DNA of 64,000 nt from Flavobacterium sp. DG2-3 (GCF_030730925.1 NZ_JAVAMB010000008.1:124001-188000); one strand, 5' to 3'; positions 29,721 to 38,446 are shown, counted from the first letter of the stretch. Translations and numbers: made by a program. Notes: generated by a model not told the origin, from the letters alone.

Positions 29721-31307
29721 ATGAATAAATTATTTTTTAGAATACTTGTTTTACTGATGAGTCTGTCCTTAATAGGGATAATTCTGGTTCAAGTATTTTG
29801 GTTCAATTCTTCGTTCAAAAATAATGAAGAGCAGTTTAAATACCACGTTACTCAAGTAATTGGAAATGTTGCAGATAAACTGGAACAGCAAGAAGAGTAC
29901 AGTTTCTACGACAAATACAACCGTATTAAAGACAGCACGGGGAAAATTCCAAAAAAAGAAGATTTACTAGAAGTACTTTACGTACAGCGCAATACTAAAA
30001 CGAATAAAACTATTGTTTATTCCAATACCCTGACATCGGAAGATTATGATATCAACGGTACTGTTTTTAACAAAAAATTCAGCAGTGAGCGTTTCAAAAA
30101 TTTTAGTTCAAAAAGAGTAACAGAAGTTTACAATAACAACGGAGGAATTGATAATAATGGTTTAGGGCAAAGTATAATCCCTGATCTTAAAATTGAGAAA
30201 TCTGGAAGTTTAGATATTTTAAATAAAGTTCAGCAGCAGATTCAATATAAAGACATTGCCTCTTTGACTCCAATTGAAGGGAGAATTACAAAAGACAAAC
30301 TTTATAAATTATTAAAGAAAGAGCTGGAAGAATACGGTGTTAAGACCAAATTTGAATTCGGAATATACAGTAGCGGCGTTCCAACAAAAATAAAATCAGA
30401 CGGATTTCATTTTGATAAAGAAGCTACTTATAACATTCCAATTTACACAGATAATGAAGGGAATAGTAAATACGAATTGTCGGTAACGTTCCCACATAAA
30501 AAGAAATTCTTATTATCTGAATTATTAAGTATAACTATTTTGTCAATAGTTTTTACATTAATTATAATAGTTGCATACACGAGTGCGTTAAATCAATTAT
30601 TGCGTCAGAAGCATATTTCTGAAATCAAAACCGATTTTATTAATAATATGACGCATGAGTTTAAAACTCCAATTGCAACCATAAATTTAGCACTTGATGC
30701 TATAAGGAGTCCTAAAGTTATTGAAGATAAAGAAAAGGTTTACCGTTATCTTCAGATGATTAGGGACGAAAATAAAAGAATGCACGCTCAGGTTGAAAAC
30801 GTATTACGTATTTCAAAATTAGAAAAACGAGAGCTTGATATTACGAAAGAGCCAACTGTAGTTACAGATATAATTGACGATGCTATTGAGCATGTGAATC
30901 TTATTTTAGAAGACAGAAAAGGTACTGTAGTAAGACATTACAATGCAGCAAGAACAACCTGTTTGATTAATGAAGTTCACTTTACGAACGTGCTGGTTAA
31001 TATTTTGGAAAATGCCATTAAATATTCTCCAGATGCGCCAGAGATCGAAATCTTTACTGAAAACATTAAAGATATGATTTTGATTAAAGTAAGAGACCAT
31101 GGTTTGGGAATGAGTAAGATAGCTCAAAAACGAGTATTTGAGAAATTTTACCGAGAGCACACAGGTGATCTTCATAATGTAAAAGGACATGGTTTAGGGC
31201 TTGCATACGTAAAAAGAATAGTAGAGGATCACAATGGTCAAGTATATGTAGAAAGCGAAAAAGGGAAGGGTAGCACCTTTATAATAAAAATACCATTAAT
31301 AAATTAA
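29721..31307 (+). CDS. Membrane sensor histidine kinase (RprX-like)
   Basis: This 528-residue two-component sensor has a transmembrane helix at about 6-28 and a ~240-residue extracytoplasmic region. A second helix lies at about 270-293. The HisKA domain carries the phospho-acceptor His312 in NNMTHEFKTPIATI. The HATPase domain has the N box NILENAIKYSPDAP, DHGLGMS and GHGLGLAYVKRIVE. The overall layout and pairing with an OmpR-type regulator 3 bp downstream resemble RprX/RprY of Bacteroides. The signal sensed is unknown. Confidence 0.9.
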   Translation: MNKLFFRILVLLMSLSLIGIILVQVFWFNSSFKNNEEQFKYHVTQVIGNVADKLEQQEEYSFYDKYNRIKDSTGKIPKKEDLLEVLYVQRNTKTNKTIVYSNTLTSEDYDINGTVFNKKFSSERFKNFSSKRVTEVYNNNGGIDNNGLGQSIIPDLKIEKSGSLDILNKVQQQIQYKDIASLTPIEGRITKDKLYKLLKKELEEYGVKTKFEFGIYSSGVPTKIKSDGFHFDKEATYNIPIYTDNEGNSKYELSVTFPHKKKFLLSELLSITILSIVFTLIIIVAYTSALNQLLRQKHISEIKTDFINNMTHEFKTPIATINLALDAIRSPKVIEDKEKVYRYLQMIRDENKRMHAQVENVLRISKLEKRELDITKEPTVVTDIIDDAIEHVNLILEDRKGTVVRHYNAARTTCLINEVHFTNVLVNILENAIKYSPDAPEIEIFTENIKDMILIKVRDHGLGMSKIAQKRVFEKFYREHTGDLHNVKGHGLGLAYVKRIVEDHNGQVYVESEKGKGSTFIIKIPLIN

Positions 31308-31310
31308 AAT

Positions 31311-32027
31311 ATGGAAAATAATAACAAAAGAATACTTTTAGTAGAAGATGACCTAAATTTTGGGGCAGTTCTTAAAGATTATCTAATGTTAAATGACTTT
31401 GAAGTTACTTTAGCTAAAAACGGTATGGAAGGTTTCGAAAAATTCAAGAAAGATGTATATGATTTATGTATTCTTGATGTCATGATGCCTTATAAAGATG
31501 GTTACACTTTAGCCAAAGAAATTAGAGAGAAGAACAGTGAAGTGCCAATTATCTTTTTAACAGCAAAATCTATGAAAGAAGATGTGTTAAAAGGTTATAA
31601 AGCTGGTGCAGATGACTATTTAAATAAACCTTTTGATTCTGAAGTTCTTTTAATGAAAATTAAAGCAATCATTCAAAGAAAATCAGCTGATACAAAAGCA
31701 GAGCAAGTTCAGTTTGAGTTTAACATTGGTAAATTCCATTTAAATTCAAAACTAAGATTCTTGACTTTCCAAGATGAAGAGCCAATTAAATTGTCTCCAA
31801 AAGAAAATGAATTGCTTAAAATGCTTATTCTTCATGAAAATGATTTAATGCCAAGAGAATTAGCATTAACTAAAATCTGGAGAGACGACAACTACTTTAC
31901 ATCAAGAAGTATGGACGTTTATATCGCTAAATTGAGAAAATATCTAAAAGCAGACGAGGATGTTGAAATCTTAAATATCCACGGAGAAGGTTTCAGATTA
32001 GTGATTAAAAGCAAAGTTTCTGAATAA
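31311..32027 (+). CDS. OmpR-family response regulator (RprY-like)
   Basis: This 238-residue regulator has a receiver domain with acidic residues EDD (12-14), phospho-acceptor Asp56 in ILDVMMP, and the conserved Lys in LNKPF. The C-terminal winged-helix DNA-binding domain (about 130-235) includes LSPKENELLKML, RSMDVYIAKLRKYL and IHGEGFRL. The gene starts 3 bp after the kinase, so they form an operon. Phosphorylated dimers would bind promoters of target genes. It resembles RprY, common in Bacteroidota, but targets cannot be read here. Confidence 0.92.
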   Translation: MENNNKRILLVEDDLNFGAVLKDYLMLNDFEVTLAKNGMEGFEKFKKDVYDLCILDVMMPYKDGYTLAKEIREKNSEVPIIFLTAKSMKEDVLKGYKAGADDYLNKPFDSEVLLMKIKAIIQRKSADTKAEQVQFEFNIGKFHLNSKLRFLTFQDEEPIKLSPKENELLKMLILHENDLMPRELALTKIWRDDNYFTSRSMDVYIAKLRKYLKADEDVEILNIHGEGFRLVIKSKVSE

Positions 32028-32048
32028 TAATTCACCAAAAAACATATA

Positions 32049-32075
32049 AGCTCTGAGAAATCAGGGCTTTTTTTA
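32049..32075 (+). terminator. Terminator after the two-component pair
   Basis: AGCTCTGA (32049-32056) pairs with TCAGGGCT (32061-32068), with one G-T wobble and a GAAA tetraloop, then seven T. Confidence 0.8.
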
Positions 32076-32092
32076 TTTTAGGGACAAAGATA

Positions 32093-32142
32093 CAAAGGGA
32101 CAAAGTGGCACAGAGGTTAAACTTTGTGCCTTTGTCCCTTTG
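32093..32142. repeat. Intergenic inverted repeat (GGGACAAAG family)
   Basis: CAAAGGGACAAAG (32093-32105) and CTTTGTCCCTTTG (32130-32142) form a perfect 13 bp inverted repeat; the interior GGCACA/TTGTGC part pairs with a small bulge. The flanks contain further CAAAG motifs. A related string, CTTTGTTCCTTTGAACCTTTG, lies before the argE-like gene near 61.88 kb. Confidence 0.75.
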
Positions 32143-32227
32143 CAACTTATAACCTTTTGTAATTGTTATGTTGTTGATTTTTAGATATATGTGTTTTTTA
32201 TAATGATTTTTCTTAAAATAAATTTGG

Positions 32228-32544
32228 AAAATCAAAAAAGTATTATGAATATTTGCAGACGAAAAAATTAATAACCCTTTAAAACGAAGAAATAGTGTTT
32301 GTACTTACATCGACATCTCAGAGCTTTACATCAAACAAATTTGGTGAAGCAATTCTTCGTGGCTTATTTCAATCTTAGAAATATACTTTTTAGATATATA
32401 AAAAAGCCCGAAGACAATAAGTTTCGGGCTTTTTTTTATTCTAGACTCTTCAAAATTTTCCCGAAAATCGATTTTTAGAATTTATCCGCGAGGATAAAAG
32501 GTTAAGCCTTTTTGGCTGTTAATTTAATGCACGATAATTTTTTT
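32228..32544 (+). promoter_or_regulatory. Structured leader upstream of rtcB, with 27-codon ORF, terminator and GNRA hairpin
   Basis: This stretch has no large gene. A 27-codon ORF starts at GTG 32295 and ends at TAG 32378, with protein-like composition (SNKFGEAILRGLFQS). A strong terminator follows (AAAAGCCCGAA/TTCGGGCTTTT, 32402-32433, T run to 32438). Downstream of that lie a perfect TTTATCC-GCGA-GGATAAA hairpin with a GNRA tetraloop (32481-32498) and AGCC/GGCT (32505-32517), just ahead of the rtcB start. It may be an attenuator or a separate small RNA followed by a leader. No known RNA family was recognised. Confidence 0.4.
32402..32438 (+). terminator. Terminator between two-component pair and rtcB
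   Basis: AAAAGCCCGAA and TTCGGGCTTTT pair over 11 bp around a 10-nt loop and are followed by a run of T. Its distance from the previous gene (375 bp), beyond that gene's own terminator, implies that something else is transcribed here. Confidence 0.85.
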
Positions 32545-34686
32545 ATGGAAAATTATACGGTAGATGAGTATGCTTTGTGTACTCGTCTTAAAAGTAAGAG
32601 AAGAAAACAGAGATTAGTAAAAGAAGATTTTGAAAAACAATTAATTCAGTTAAGAAAGCTTGAAGTTGAACTTTGGAAAAAACGTAGAGATTTACCATTG
32701 GTTCCTTTAGAAATTCCTTATCAAAAAGGCTGGCAGCGTAATTTTAAATTAAGAGACGATGTTGCGAGATCAAGTGAAGCCTCGTTTTACAGCGAATTAT
32801 TGGAAAAAATAAATACATGGCAGTTCTCTCCAGAAAAATCTTTTAAAAGAAAAAAGAAAAGAAAGAGTAGACACGTGTATGTTGAAAAAATCCAAACTGT
32901 AAAAGAGTTTTCAGAGTGGGAATGGAGAAGTTCAAAACTTGAATTGACCGAAAAAGAAAAAGCGCATTTTTATAAAAGAGAACGCTGGTGCAGCAATTTT
33001 AAACGCTATAAAGTTCATTATGTGTTTAACGAACCGTGGCGTTATGTGCTCCGTGTGAGTCCTTACATGATCACACATACAAAAATGGTCGATTCAGTTT
33101 TAGAAAGTCAGATTCAGCTACTTGATAATTATGTTGTTAATCATAATCTGAGAGATAAAATCAACAGATTAATACACGGCAGTTCTCATAAATGGAGTTA
33201 CTATGAAAAGGAAAATCCAAAAGAGACAAGTCCAATTAAAAATAAAAGTCTGCAGGAATTGTATCAGCAATATGCAGGCGAAATGATAGAAATCATGGGA
33301 AATAAATTATCTGGAAAAGACCTGATTAAGTTGGGCTTTCCAAAAAACAATTCAATAAACATAGCCTTAGGACAAATAAATAGATATAGAAAAAGAGAGA
33401 AAAAAGAATCTATTCTAACAGAAGCAAAAGACGTTCTGCTAAATCCTGAAAAATATGAAGGAAACGGAACTTGGGGCAAAGTAGCTGAAGGTTTAATCAA
33501 CCCAGTTCAGGTAAGAATGCATCAATTAAATAATACAAGAGCACCTTTTACGATTTTTGGTGAAAATGAAATTGACCAGCAGGCAAAATTTCAATTGTAC
33601 GATTCTTTGAAACTGCCAATTTCAGTTGCAGGAGCTTTAATGCCAGATGCGCATTCGGGTTACGGACTGCCAATTGGCGGTGTGTTAGCGACGGACAATG
33701 CAGTAATTCCGTACGGAGTTGGAGTAGATATTGGATGCCGAATGAGTCTTTCGATTTTTGATTTGCCAGCTTCTCATTTTAAAGGTAGAGAACATCAATT
33801 GGAAGCAATTTTGAAAGATAATACCAAATTTGGAATGTATGAAACTCACGCATCAAGAGTAGATCATGAGGTTTTTTATAAAAGTGAATTTCAAGATATT
33901 CCGCTGTTAAAGAATCTTTTGCCAAAAGCATATAAGCAGTTGGGAAGTTCTGGCGGAGGAAATCATTTTGTAGAATTTGGGATTGCAAGAATTGATAATC
34001 CGGAGAATGAGTGGAAGCTGGAAAAAGGCGAATATTTTGCTGTTTTGTCCCACAGCGGTTCACGCGGATTGGGTGCCAACATTGCGAAGCACTACACATA
34101 TTTGGCAACAAAACAATGTCCGTTACCAAAAAATGTACAGCATTTAGCTTGGTTAGATTTGAATACGCATGACGGTCAGGAATATTGGCTGGCTATGAAT
34201 TTAGCAGGTGAATATGCAAAAGCGTGTCACGACGATATTCACAGACGAATTGCCAAAGCGATTGGAAAAAGAGTGGTAGTAACAATTGAAAACCATCATA
34301 ATTTTGCTTGGAAGGAAATGGTTAACGGACAAGAATGTATTGTGCATAGAAAAGGAGCAACACCAGCCAGCAAAGGGCAGTTGGGGATTATTCCGGGTTC
34401 GATGACTGCGCCAGGCTTTATTGTAAAAGGAAAAGGAAATGCGGAGAGTTTGAACTCAGCTTCGCACGGTGCAGGACGTTTGTTTTCGAGAGCAAAATGT
34501 AAAAGTACTTTCACGCAGAGTTTGATTAATAAAGAACTGAAGAAACACGACGTGACTTTAATTGGCGGAAATATTGATGAAGCGCCAATGGCTTATAAAG
34601 ACATTACAAAAGTGATGGAAAATCAGACGGAACTGGTTGAAGTGCTTGGAACTTTTAATCCTAAAATTGTTAGAATGGATCGTTAA
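32545..34686 (+). CDS. rtcB: RtcB-family RNA ligase with ~250-residue N-terminal extension
   Basis: This 713-residue protein starts at ATG 32545; ATG 32527 and TTG 32512 are alternatives. The C-terminal ~460 residues are an RtcB ligase, which joins 2',3'-cyclic phosphate and 5'-OH RNA ends with GTP and Mn2+. The metal and guanylation residues are all present: GVDIGCRM, GGGNHFVEF, LSHSGSRG, NHHNFAW and SASHGAGR. The first ~250 residues are unrelated, very basic (KRKKKRKSRH) and aromatic, with WEWRSS and ERWCSNFKRYKVHY. RtcB homology starts at MGNKLSGKDLIKLGF; its Met (33295) could be an internal start giving a standard RtcB. A zinc-ribbon gene, prfH and a TPR gene follow, pointing to RtcB2-type repair of damaged rRNA. 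Confidence 0.9.
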   Translation: MENYTVDEYALCTRLKSKRRKQRLVKEDFEKQLIQLRKLEVELWKKRRDLPLVPLEIPYQKGWQRNFKLRDDVARSSEASFYSELLEKINTWQFSPEKSFKRKKKRKSRHVYVEKIQTVKEFSEWEWRSSKLELTEKEKAHFYKRERWCSNFKRYKVHYVFNEPWRYVLRVSPYMITHTKMVDSVLESQIQLLDNYVVNHNLRDKINRLIHGSSHKWSYYEKENPKETSPIKNKSLQELYQQYAGEMIEIMGNKLSGKDLIKLGFPKNNSINIALGQINRYRKREKKESILTEAKDVLLNPEKYEGNGTWGKVAEGLINPVQVRMHQLNNTRAPFTIFGENEIDQQAKFQLYDSLKLPISVAGALMPDAHSGYGLPIGGVLATDNAVIPYGVGVDIGCRMSLSIFDLPASHFKGREHQLEAILKDNTKFGMYETHASRVDHEVFYKSEFQDIPLLKNLLPKAYKQLGSSGGGNHFVEFGIARIDNPENEWKLEKGEYFAVLSHSGSRGLGANIAKHYTYLATKQCPLPKNVQHLAWLDLNTHDGQEYWLAMNLAGEYAKACHDDIHRRIAKAIGKRVVVTIENHHNFAWKEMVNGQECIVHRKGATPASKGQLGIIPGSMTAPGFIVKGKGNAESLNSASHGAGRLFSRAKCKSTFTQSLINKELKKHDVTLIGGNIDEAPMAYKDITKVMENQTELVEVLGTFNPKIVRMDR

Positions 34687-34699
34687 AACTAAAAAGATT

Positions 34700-35311
34700 A
34701 TGGAAAGATTTCAAGATGAAAATAAATTCTTAGGCAATTTTTACAGTGAGATTTTAGTAAAATGTCCAAAATGCGAATCAAAAGCAACTGTAAAAAAAGA
34801 ATTAAAAGAAAATTGTGAATGCGGGAAATGCCATAATATGGTTTTTGAATGCAAAAATTGCTTTCATAAATTAAAAGAACCCGTGTATCTATACATTGCT
34901 TATGGCAAAGAATACTGTAATAATTGCTTTGAAAAGTTTGAATATCAGTCTCAGCCGCTAAAAGAAAAGCCTTTAATGTATAAAACAAAATGTCCTCATT
35001 GTGATTTTCAGGAGGAATGGAAAACTAAATCGTATAGGATTAAAGAAGAATCGAAACTAGATACCGGTTTAGTAAAAGATGTGTGGTACAATTTGTCGCT
35101 TTGGTTTCAGAAAGAATTTGACGGCTCTATTTTCTGGGCTTATAATCTGGATCATATTGATTATTTGGAAAGATATATTGGTGCCGATTTGAGAGAACGA
35201 AATTCAAAAGCAAATTACACATCAAGTTTAGTGGCTCGTTTGCCACAATTTGTAAAAGCAGCAAAAAATAGAGAAAAGCTGCTTAAAATTTTAAAGAAAT
35301 GGAAAGAATAA
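34700..35311 (+). CDS. Zinc-ribbon protein of unknown function in the rtcB-prfH operon
   Basis: This 203-residue protein starts at ATG 34700 ([10 protein letters not shown]); an upstream ATG at 34637 lies inside rtcB. Several CxxC pairs are seen: CPKC, the CECGKCHN region, CKNC, CNNC and CPHC. They could make two or three zinc ribbons in the first ~125 residues. The C-terminal part is helical and basic ([23 protein letters not shown]) and may contact RNA. It starts 13 bp after rtcB and overlaps prfH by 13 bp, so it is translated with them. I do not recognise the family. A role as an RNA- or ribosome-binding helper is inference from position and zinc motifs. Confidence 0.82.
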   Translation: MERFQDENKFLGNFYSEILVKCPKCESKATVKKELKENCECGKCHNMVFECKNCFHKLKEPVYLYIAYGKEYCNNCFEKFEYQSQPLKEKPLMYKTKCPHCDFQEEWKTKSYRIKEESKLDTGLVKDVWYNLSLWFQKEFDGSIFWAYNLDHIDYLERYIGADLRERNSKANYTSSLVARLPQFVKAAKNREKLLKILKKWKE

Positions 35312-35988
35312 TTCAGATAACAGCGGGTCGAGGACCTGCAGAATGCACTTGGGTAGTCGCCCAAGTGCTTAAAAAAGTTTTGGAAGAAGCTCGCGAACAG
35401 GGACTTGATACAGTTTTACTGCAGAGAGAAGCTGGCGAAGAAAACGGAACGATTGAAACGGCTACGGTCGCTGTAAAAGGAAAAGGTGCAGATCAGTTTG
35501 TGAATTCCTGGATTGGAACCATTCAGTGGATTGGTCAGAGCCAATTTCGGAAAATGCATAAGCGCAAGAACTGGTTTATCGGGATTTTTGAAATTGAACA
35601 GCAGAAAAATGCTTCATTTTCAGAAAATGACATTCAATATCAGGCGATGAGAAGTTCTGGAGCGGGCGGACAGCACGTAAACAAAGTGAGTTCGGCAATC
35701 CGGGCAACTCATATTCCGACTGGAATTGCGGTTGTTTCTATGGATAGTAGGTCGCAACATCAGAACAAAAAACTGGCAATAGAAAGATTAATTAAAAAAC
35801 TGGAAGACGAGAAACTTATTCAGCTTAAAAATCATGTGGGCAAGCAATGGGAAAACCAATTGAATGTACAACGCGGAAATCCAGTGAGGGTTTTTACGGG
35901 AACTGATTTTAAAAAGAATAAAGTAGACAAGAGTTATAAAGGAACTCGTCAGAAATTAAAAAACGATTTACGAAATGAAAACAATTGA
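35299..35988 (+). CDS. prfH: Peptide chain release factor homologue PrfH
   Basis: This 229-residue protein has the class I release factor catalytic core with the GGQ loop in [11 protein letters not shown] (near residue 120). It lacks a codon-recognition (PxT/SPF) domain. An N-terminal domain (about 1-105) starts [21 protein letters not shown], matching RF-H. PrfH is known to release peptides from ribosomes whose 16S rRNA has been cut in the decoding centre; RtcB2 then reseals the RNA. The operon link to rtcB here supports that role. It overlaps both neighbours by 13-14 bp. Confidence 0.93.
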   Translation: MERIIQITAGRGPAECTWVVAQVLKKVLEEAREQGLDTVLLQREAGEENGTIETATVAVKGKGADQFVNSWIGTIQWIGQSQFRKMHKRKNWFIGIFEIEQQKNASFSENDIQYQAMRSSGAGGQHVNKVSSAIRATHIPTGIAVVSMDSRSQHQNKKLAIERLIKKLEDEKLIQLKNHVGKQWENQLNVQRGNPVRVFTGTDFKKNKVDKSYKGTRQKLKNDLRNENN

Positions 35989-36508
35989 TAAATACCTTTT
36001 TCAAGCTTTGGATAACTATCCATATTGGTTGGAAGGAACAATCGAATCTTTGGATTATGCTTTTTCTTATGATTCAAAAAACACGATGATTTTATGTTTG
36101 TACGGACGCATTCAGGCCGAACAGTTAATGAATTACGATGAAGCAAAATCTTATTTTCAGGAAGCTTTATCGATTAATATCCATGCGCTTGAAGTGTATC
36201 CGTATTATTTGCAGACGCTGATTTTGAATGAAGATTATGAAGATGCTGAGAAACTGATTGACTTTGCTTTGACTGTTAAAGGAATAAATAAAGCCGAAAT
36301 TTTTATTAAGAAAGCAATGCTACTTGAAGTACAGCAAAAATTCAAAGAAGCTTTGAAAGAAATTAAACAGGCAAAATTATTCTCTATGCAGCACGATTAC
36401 GATTCTGGAATAAGCGAAGTTGAAAAACGAATTAAAAGTAAAATAGATTTATTGGAAAACAAGAAATCTAAAAAAGATAAGAAAGGTTCTAAAAAGAAAT
36501 CGAAATGA
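35975..36508 (+). CDS. TPR-like protein, last gene of the rtcB-prfH operon
   Basis: This 177-residue helical protein has TPR-like repeats ([50 protein letters not shown]) and a very basic tail ([15 protein letters not shown]) that could bind RNA. It overlaps the end of prfH by 14 bp, an arrangement typical of translational coupling. The family is not recognised beyond TPR. Because it is coupled to prfH, an accessory role in ribosome rescue is possible, but this is inferred from context only. Confidence 0.8.
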   Translation: MKTIDKYLFQALDNYPYWLEGTIESLDYAFSYDSKNTMILCLYGRIQAEQLMNYDEAKSYFQEALSINIHALEVYPYYLQTLILNEDYEDAEKLIDFALTVKGINKAEIFIKKAMLLEVQQKFKEALKEIKQAKLFSMQHDYDSGISEVEKRIKSKIDLLENKKSKKDKKGSKKKSK

Positions 36509-36522
36509 TTCTAATGAAACAA

Positions 36523-36551
36523 AAAACGATGCAAAAATTGCATCGTTTTTT
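36523..36551 (+). terminator. Terminator of the rtcB-prfH operon
   Basis: AACGATGCAA (36525-36534) and TTGCATCGTT (36538-36547) pair perfectly around AAA, followed by T residues. It lies 16 bp after the TPR gene stop. Confidence 0.88.
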
Positions 36552-36567
36552 GTTTTTACACAAAGTT

Positions 36568-36667
36568 TGTCATTTCGACGAAGGAGAAATCTTCGCAAGT
36601 AGCTCTTCTCCAATAGGCAAATCTTTGTGGAGTTTCTCGCGAAGATTTCTCCTTCGTCGAAATGACA
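36568..36667. repeat. Perfect 29 bp inverted repeat (GTCATTTCGACGAAGGAG family)
   Basis: The arm starting TGTCATTTCGACGAAGGAG (36568-36596) is the exact reverse complement of 36639-36667, with a 42 bp spacer that holds a weaker nested pairing. From memory, this sequence type recurs as a dispersed intergenic palindrome in Flavobacteriia. It sits at a convergent gene junction. A short ORF across it was rejected. Confidence 0.85.
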
Positions 36668-36709
36668 ATATTGTGGATAGACAAAATGTTAAAGATGTTT
36701 TTTACTTTT

Positions 36710-37456
36710 TTATTTCCAATGTAATTCTAAAGCAAAACAAGTCTTTTCGCCTTTTGTAATAGTGAAAGTAGTTTCGGTTTGCTCTTCATTATCACTTTCG
36801 TGAATAATAACTTTATCGTTTAAAGAAAGTTCTTTTATGAAATTCATTTCAAAACTTTTCACTTCTTGGTTTAAGATTCTTTTTGGGTCCACATGATCGA
36901 GGCACCATTCCAAATACTTTACATTATTGGCATGATTTACAATGTCTAAATCTGATAAATAAACAGTTTTTTCAAAAACGGATTCTTTCTCAGAATTGAT
37001 ATTTATTTTAGAAAAGCCTTCAATTGTTGCTCTATTGTCAGGATACAATTCGAAATGTTCAAAAGGTAATGCCAGTGCTTCTGGACGGCGTGCTTTTGTG
37101 TTGAAAACGGCCCAAAATGTTTCGCTTCCTACTATTTTTTCTCCGTTTACATACATTTCCAGTGCACGGACTGAACGTGAATTTTCTAAACTATTAATCC
37201 ATGTTTTTACGGTGACCACATCTTGCCATTTTGGCAAAGCAGTTATTTCTACACGCATACGGCTTAAAACCCAAGCTTGATCAAATTCCTGCATATCACT
37301 GAAACTGATGCCTCCAACTTCTGAATGTGCTGCAGCGGTAAGCTGTAAAAGGTTGCACAAATCGGTGTATTTTAAGTAACCAGTTGGCGTGCATTGTGTG
37401 AAATTGATTTCCCAGTCTTTGGTCAAAACTGATGTGAAATTGGGAGATATTGGCAT
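36710..37456 (-). CDS. Acyl-ACP thioesterase family protein
   Basis: This 248-residue double hot-dog protein is related to FatA/FatB acyl-ACP thioesterases, which release free fatty acids from acyl carrier protein. The N-terminal hot dog includes YTDLCNLLQLTAAAHSEVGG and WVLSRMRVEI; the C-terminal repeat includes SDLDIVNHANNVKYLEWCLD, holding the likely catalytic Asn and His. No signal peptide; cytoplasmic. It is the most downstream gene of a minus-strand run and converges on the rtcB operon. Confidence 0.87.
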   Translation of the reverse strand: MPISPNFTSVLTKDWEINFTQCTPTGYLKYTDLCNLLQLTAAAHSEVGGISFSDMQEFDQAWVLSRMRVEITALPKWQDVVTVKTWINSLENSRSVRALEMYVNGEKIVGSETFWAVFNTKARRPEALALPFEHFELYPDNRATIEGFSKININSEKESVFEKTVYLSDLDIVNHANNVKYLEWCLDHVDPKRILNQEVKSFEMNFIKELSLNDKVIIHESDNEEQTETTFTITKGEKTCFALELHWK

Positions 37457-37525
37457 TTTTTAATTTTAGATTGTTGATTTTAGATTTCTTCTTGAAAATA
37501 GAGAAAAGAATATAGAACAAAGATT
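37457..37525. repeat. AT-rich TTTTAGATTG repeat in the thioesterase-miaA gap
   Basis: The gap contains TTTTAGATTGTTGATTTTAG, two copies of TTTTAGATT. The same kind of string recurs at 58850-58905 before proB. It is a low-complexity dispersed family rather than a gene. Confidence 0.5.
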
Positions 37526-38446
37526 TTACTCTAGGAGATTTTCTATATAGCCTATAATGTTTTTTCTATCTGTTGAGTAATCAAACCATTTGGTGTTTTC
37601 GTTTCTTTTGAACCACGTTAATTGCCTTTTTGAAAACCTTCTTGTATTTTTTTTGATTTCCTCAATTGCAAATGGCAAAGTGAATTCTCCGTCAAAATAA
37701 CTAAATAATTCTCTATAACCGACCGTTTGTAAAGCATTTAACTCTTTGTTAGGATAAAGTGCTTTTGCTTCTTCCAGCAATCCCATGTTCATCATGATGT
37801 CGACGCGCTGGTTGATTCTGCTGTAAATTATTTCACGATCTGCGTCTAAACCAATTAAAATTGGGGTGAAGTTTCTGTTGTTTTTCTTTAGATTTAAAAA
37901 GGAAGAATACGGTTTTTGTGATCCGATGCAAACTTCTACAAAACGCATCATACGCTGTGGGTTTTGTAAGGTCTGCGGGTTTTCGATTGTTATTTTTTGG
38001 TAATAATCGGGATCTAGATTTTTTAATTGTTCCTGAAGATATTCGATTCCGAATTTCTCATAGTTGGAATTGACTTCCTGACGAACTTCTGGAGCGATTT
38101 CTGGAAATTCGTCGAAACCTTTTAAGATAGCGTCAACATATAATCCTGATCCGCCAATTAGAATGGCAAAATCGTTATTTTGATATAATTCTTCTAGTTT
38201 TAAAAGTGCTTCTTTTTCGTAATCGCCTACGGTATAATTTTCAAAAATGGATTTGTTTTGAATGAAATGATGTTTAGCTGCATTTAATTCTTCTTCGCTT
38301 GGAACGGCTGTTCCGATGGTCATTTCTTTAAAAAACTGACGGCTGTCACAAGAAACAATTTCGCAGTTAAAGTGTTGTGCCAAAGCAATGCTCAAGGCTG
38401 TTTTGCCTATTGCTGTTGGTCCGACGATTGTTATTAGGTATTTCAT
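37526..38446 (-). CDS. miaA: tRNA dimethylallyltransferase
   Basis: This 306-residue enzyme adds a dimethylallyl group to A37 of tRNAs reading UNN codons. The P-loop GPTAIGKTAL is at residues 9-18, followed by CDSRQFFKEMTIGTAVPS with the catalytic Asp and substrate-binding residues. Also seen are GGSGLYVDAILKG, a QNPQRMMRFVEV segment and the tRNA-binding FSKRQLTWFKRN. Full length. The gap to the thioesterase gene is 69 bp. Confidence 0.96.
   Translation of the reverse strand: MKYLITIVGPTAIGKTALSIALAQHFNCEIVSCDSRQFFKEMTIGTAVPSEEELNAAKHHFIQNKSIFENYTVGDYEKEALLKLEELYQNNDFAILIGGSGLYVDAILKGFDEFPEIAPEVRQEVNSNYEKFGIEYLQEQLKNLDPDYYQKITIENPQTLQNPQRMMRFVEVCIGSQKPYSSFLNLKKNNRNFTPILIGLDADREIIYSRINQRVDIMMNMGLLEEAKALYPNKELNALQTVGYRELFSYFDGEFTLPFAIEEIKKNTRRFSKRQLTWFKRNENTKWFDYSTDRKNIIGYIENLLE

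Noticed and set aside
32032..32235. 67-codon minus-strand ORF
   Set aside because: Covers a terminator and an inverted repeat; low complexity and no motif.
34637..34699. Longer start for the zinc-ribbon protein
   Set aside because: The extra residues overlap the end of rtcB and look unlike a protein N-terminus; ATG 34700 fits better.
36505..36759. 84-codon ORF after the TPR gene
   Set aside because: It runs through a terminator and the 29 bp inverted repeat; its sequence is explained by those.
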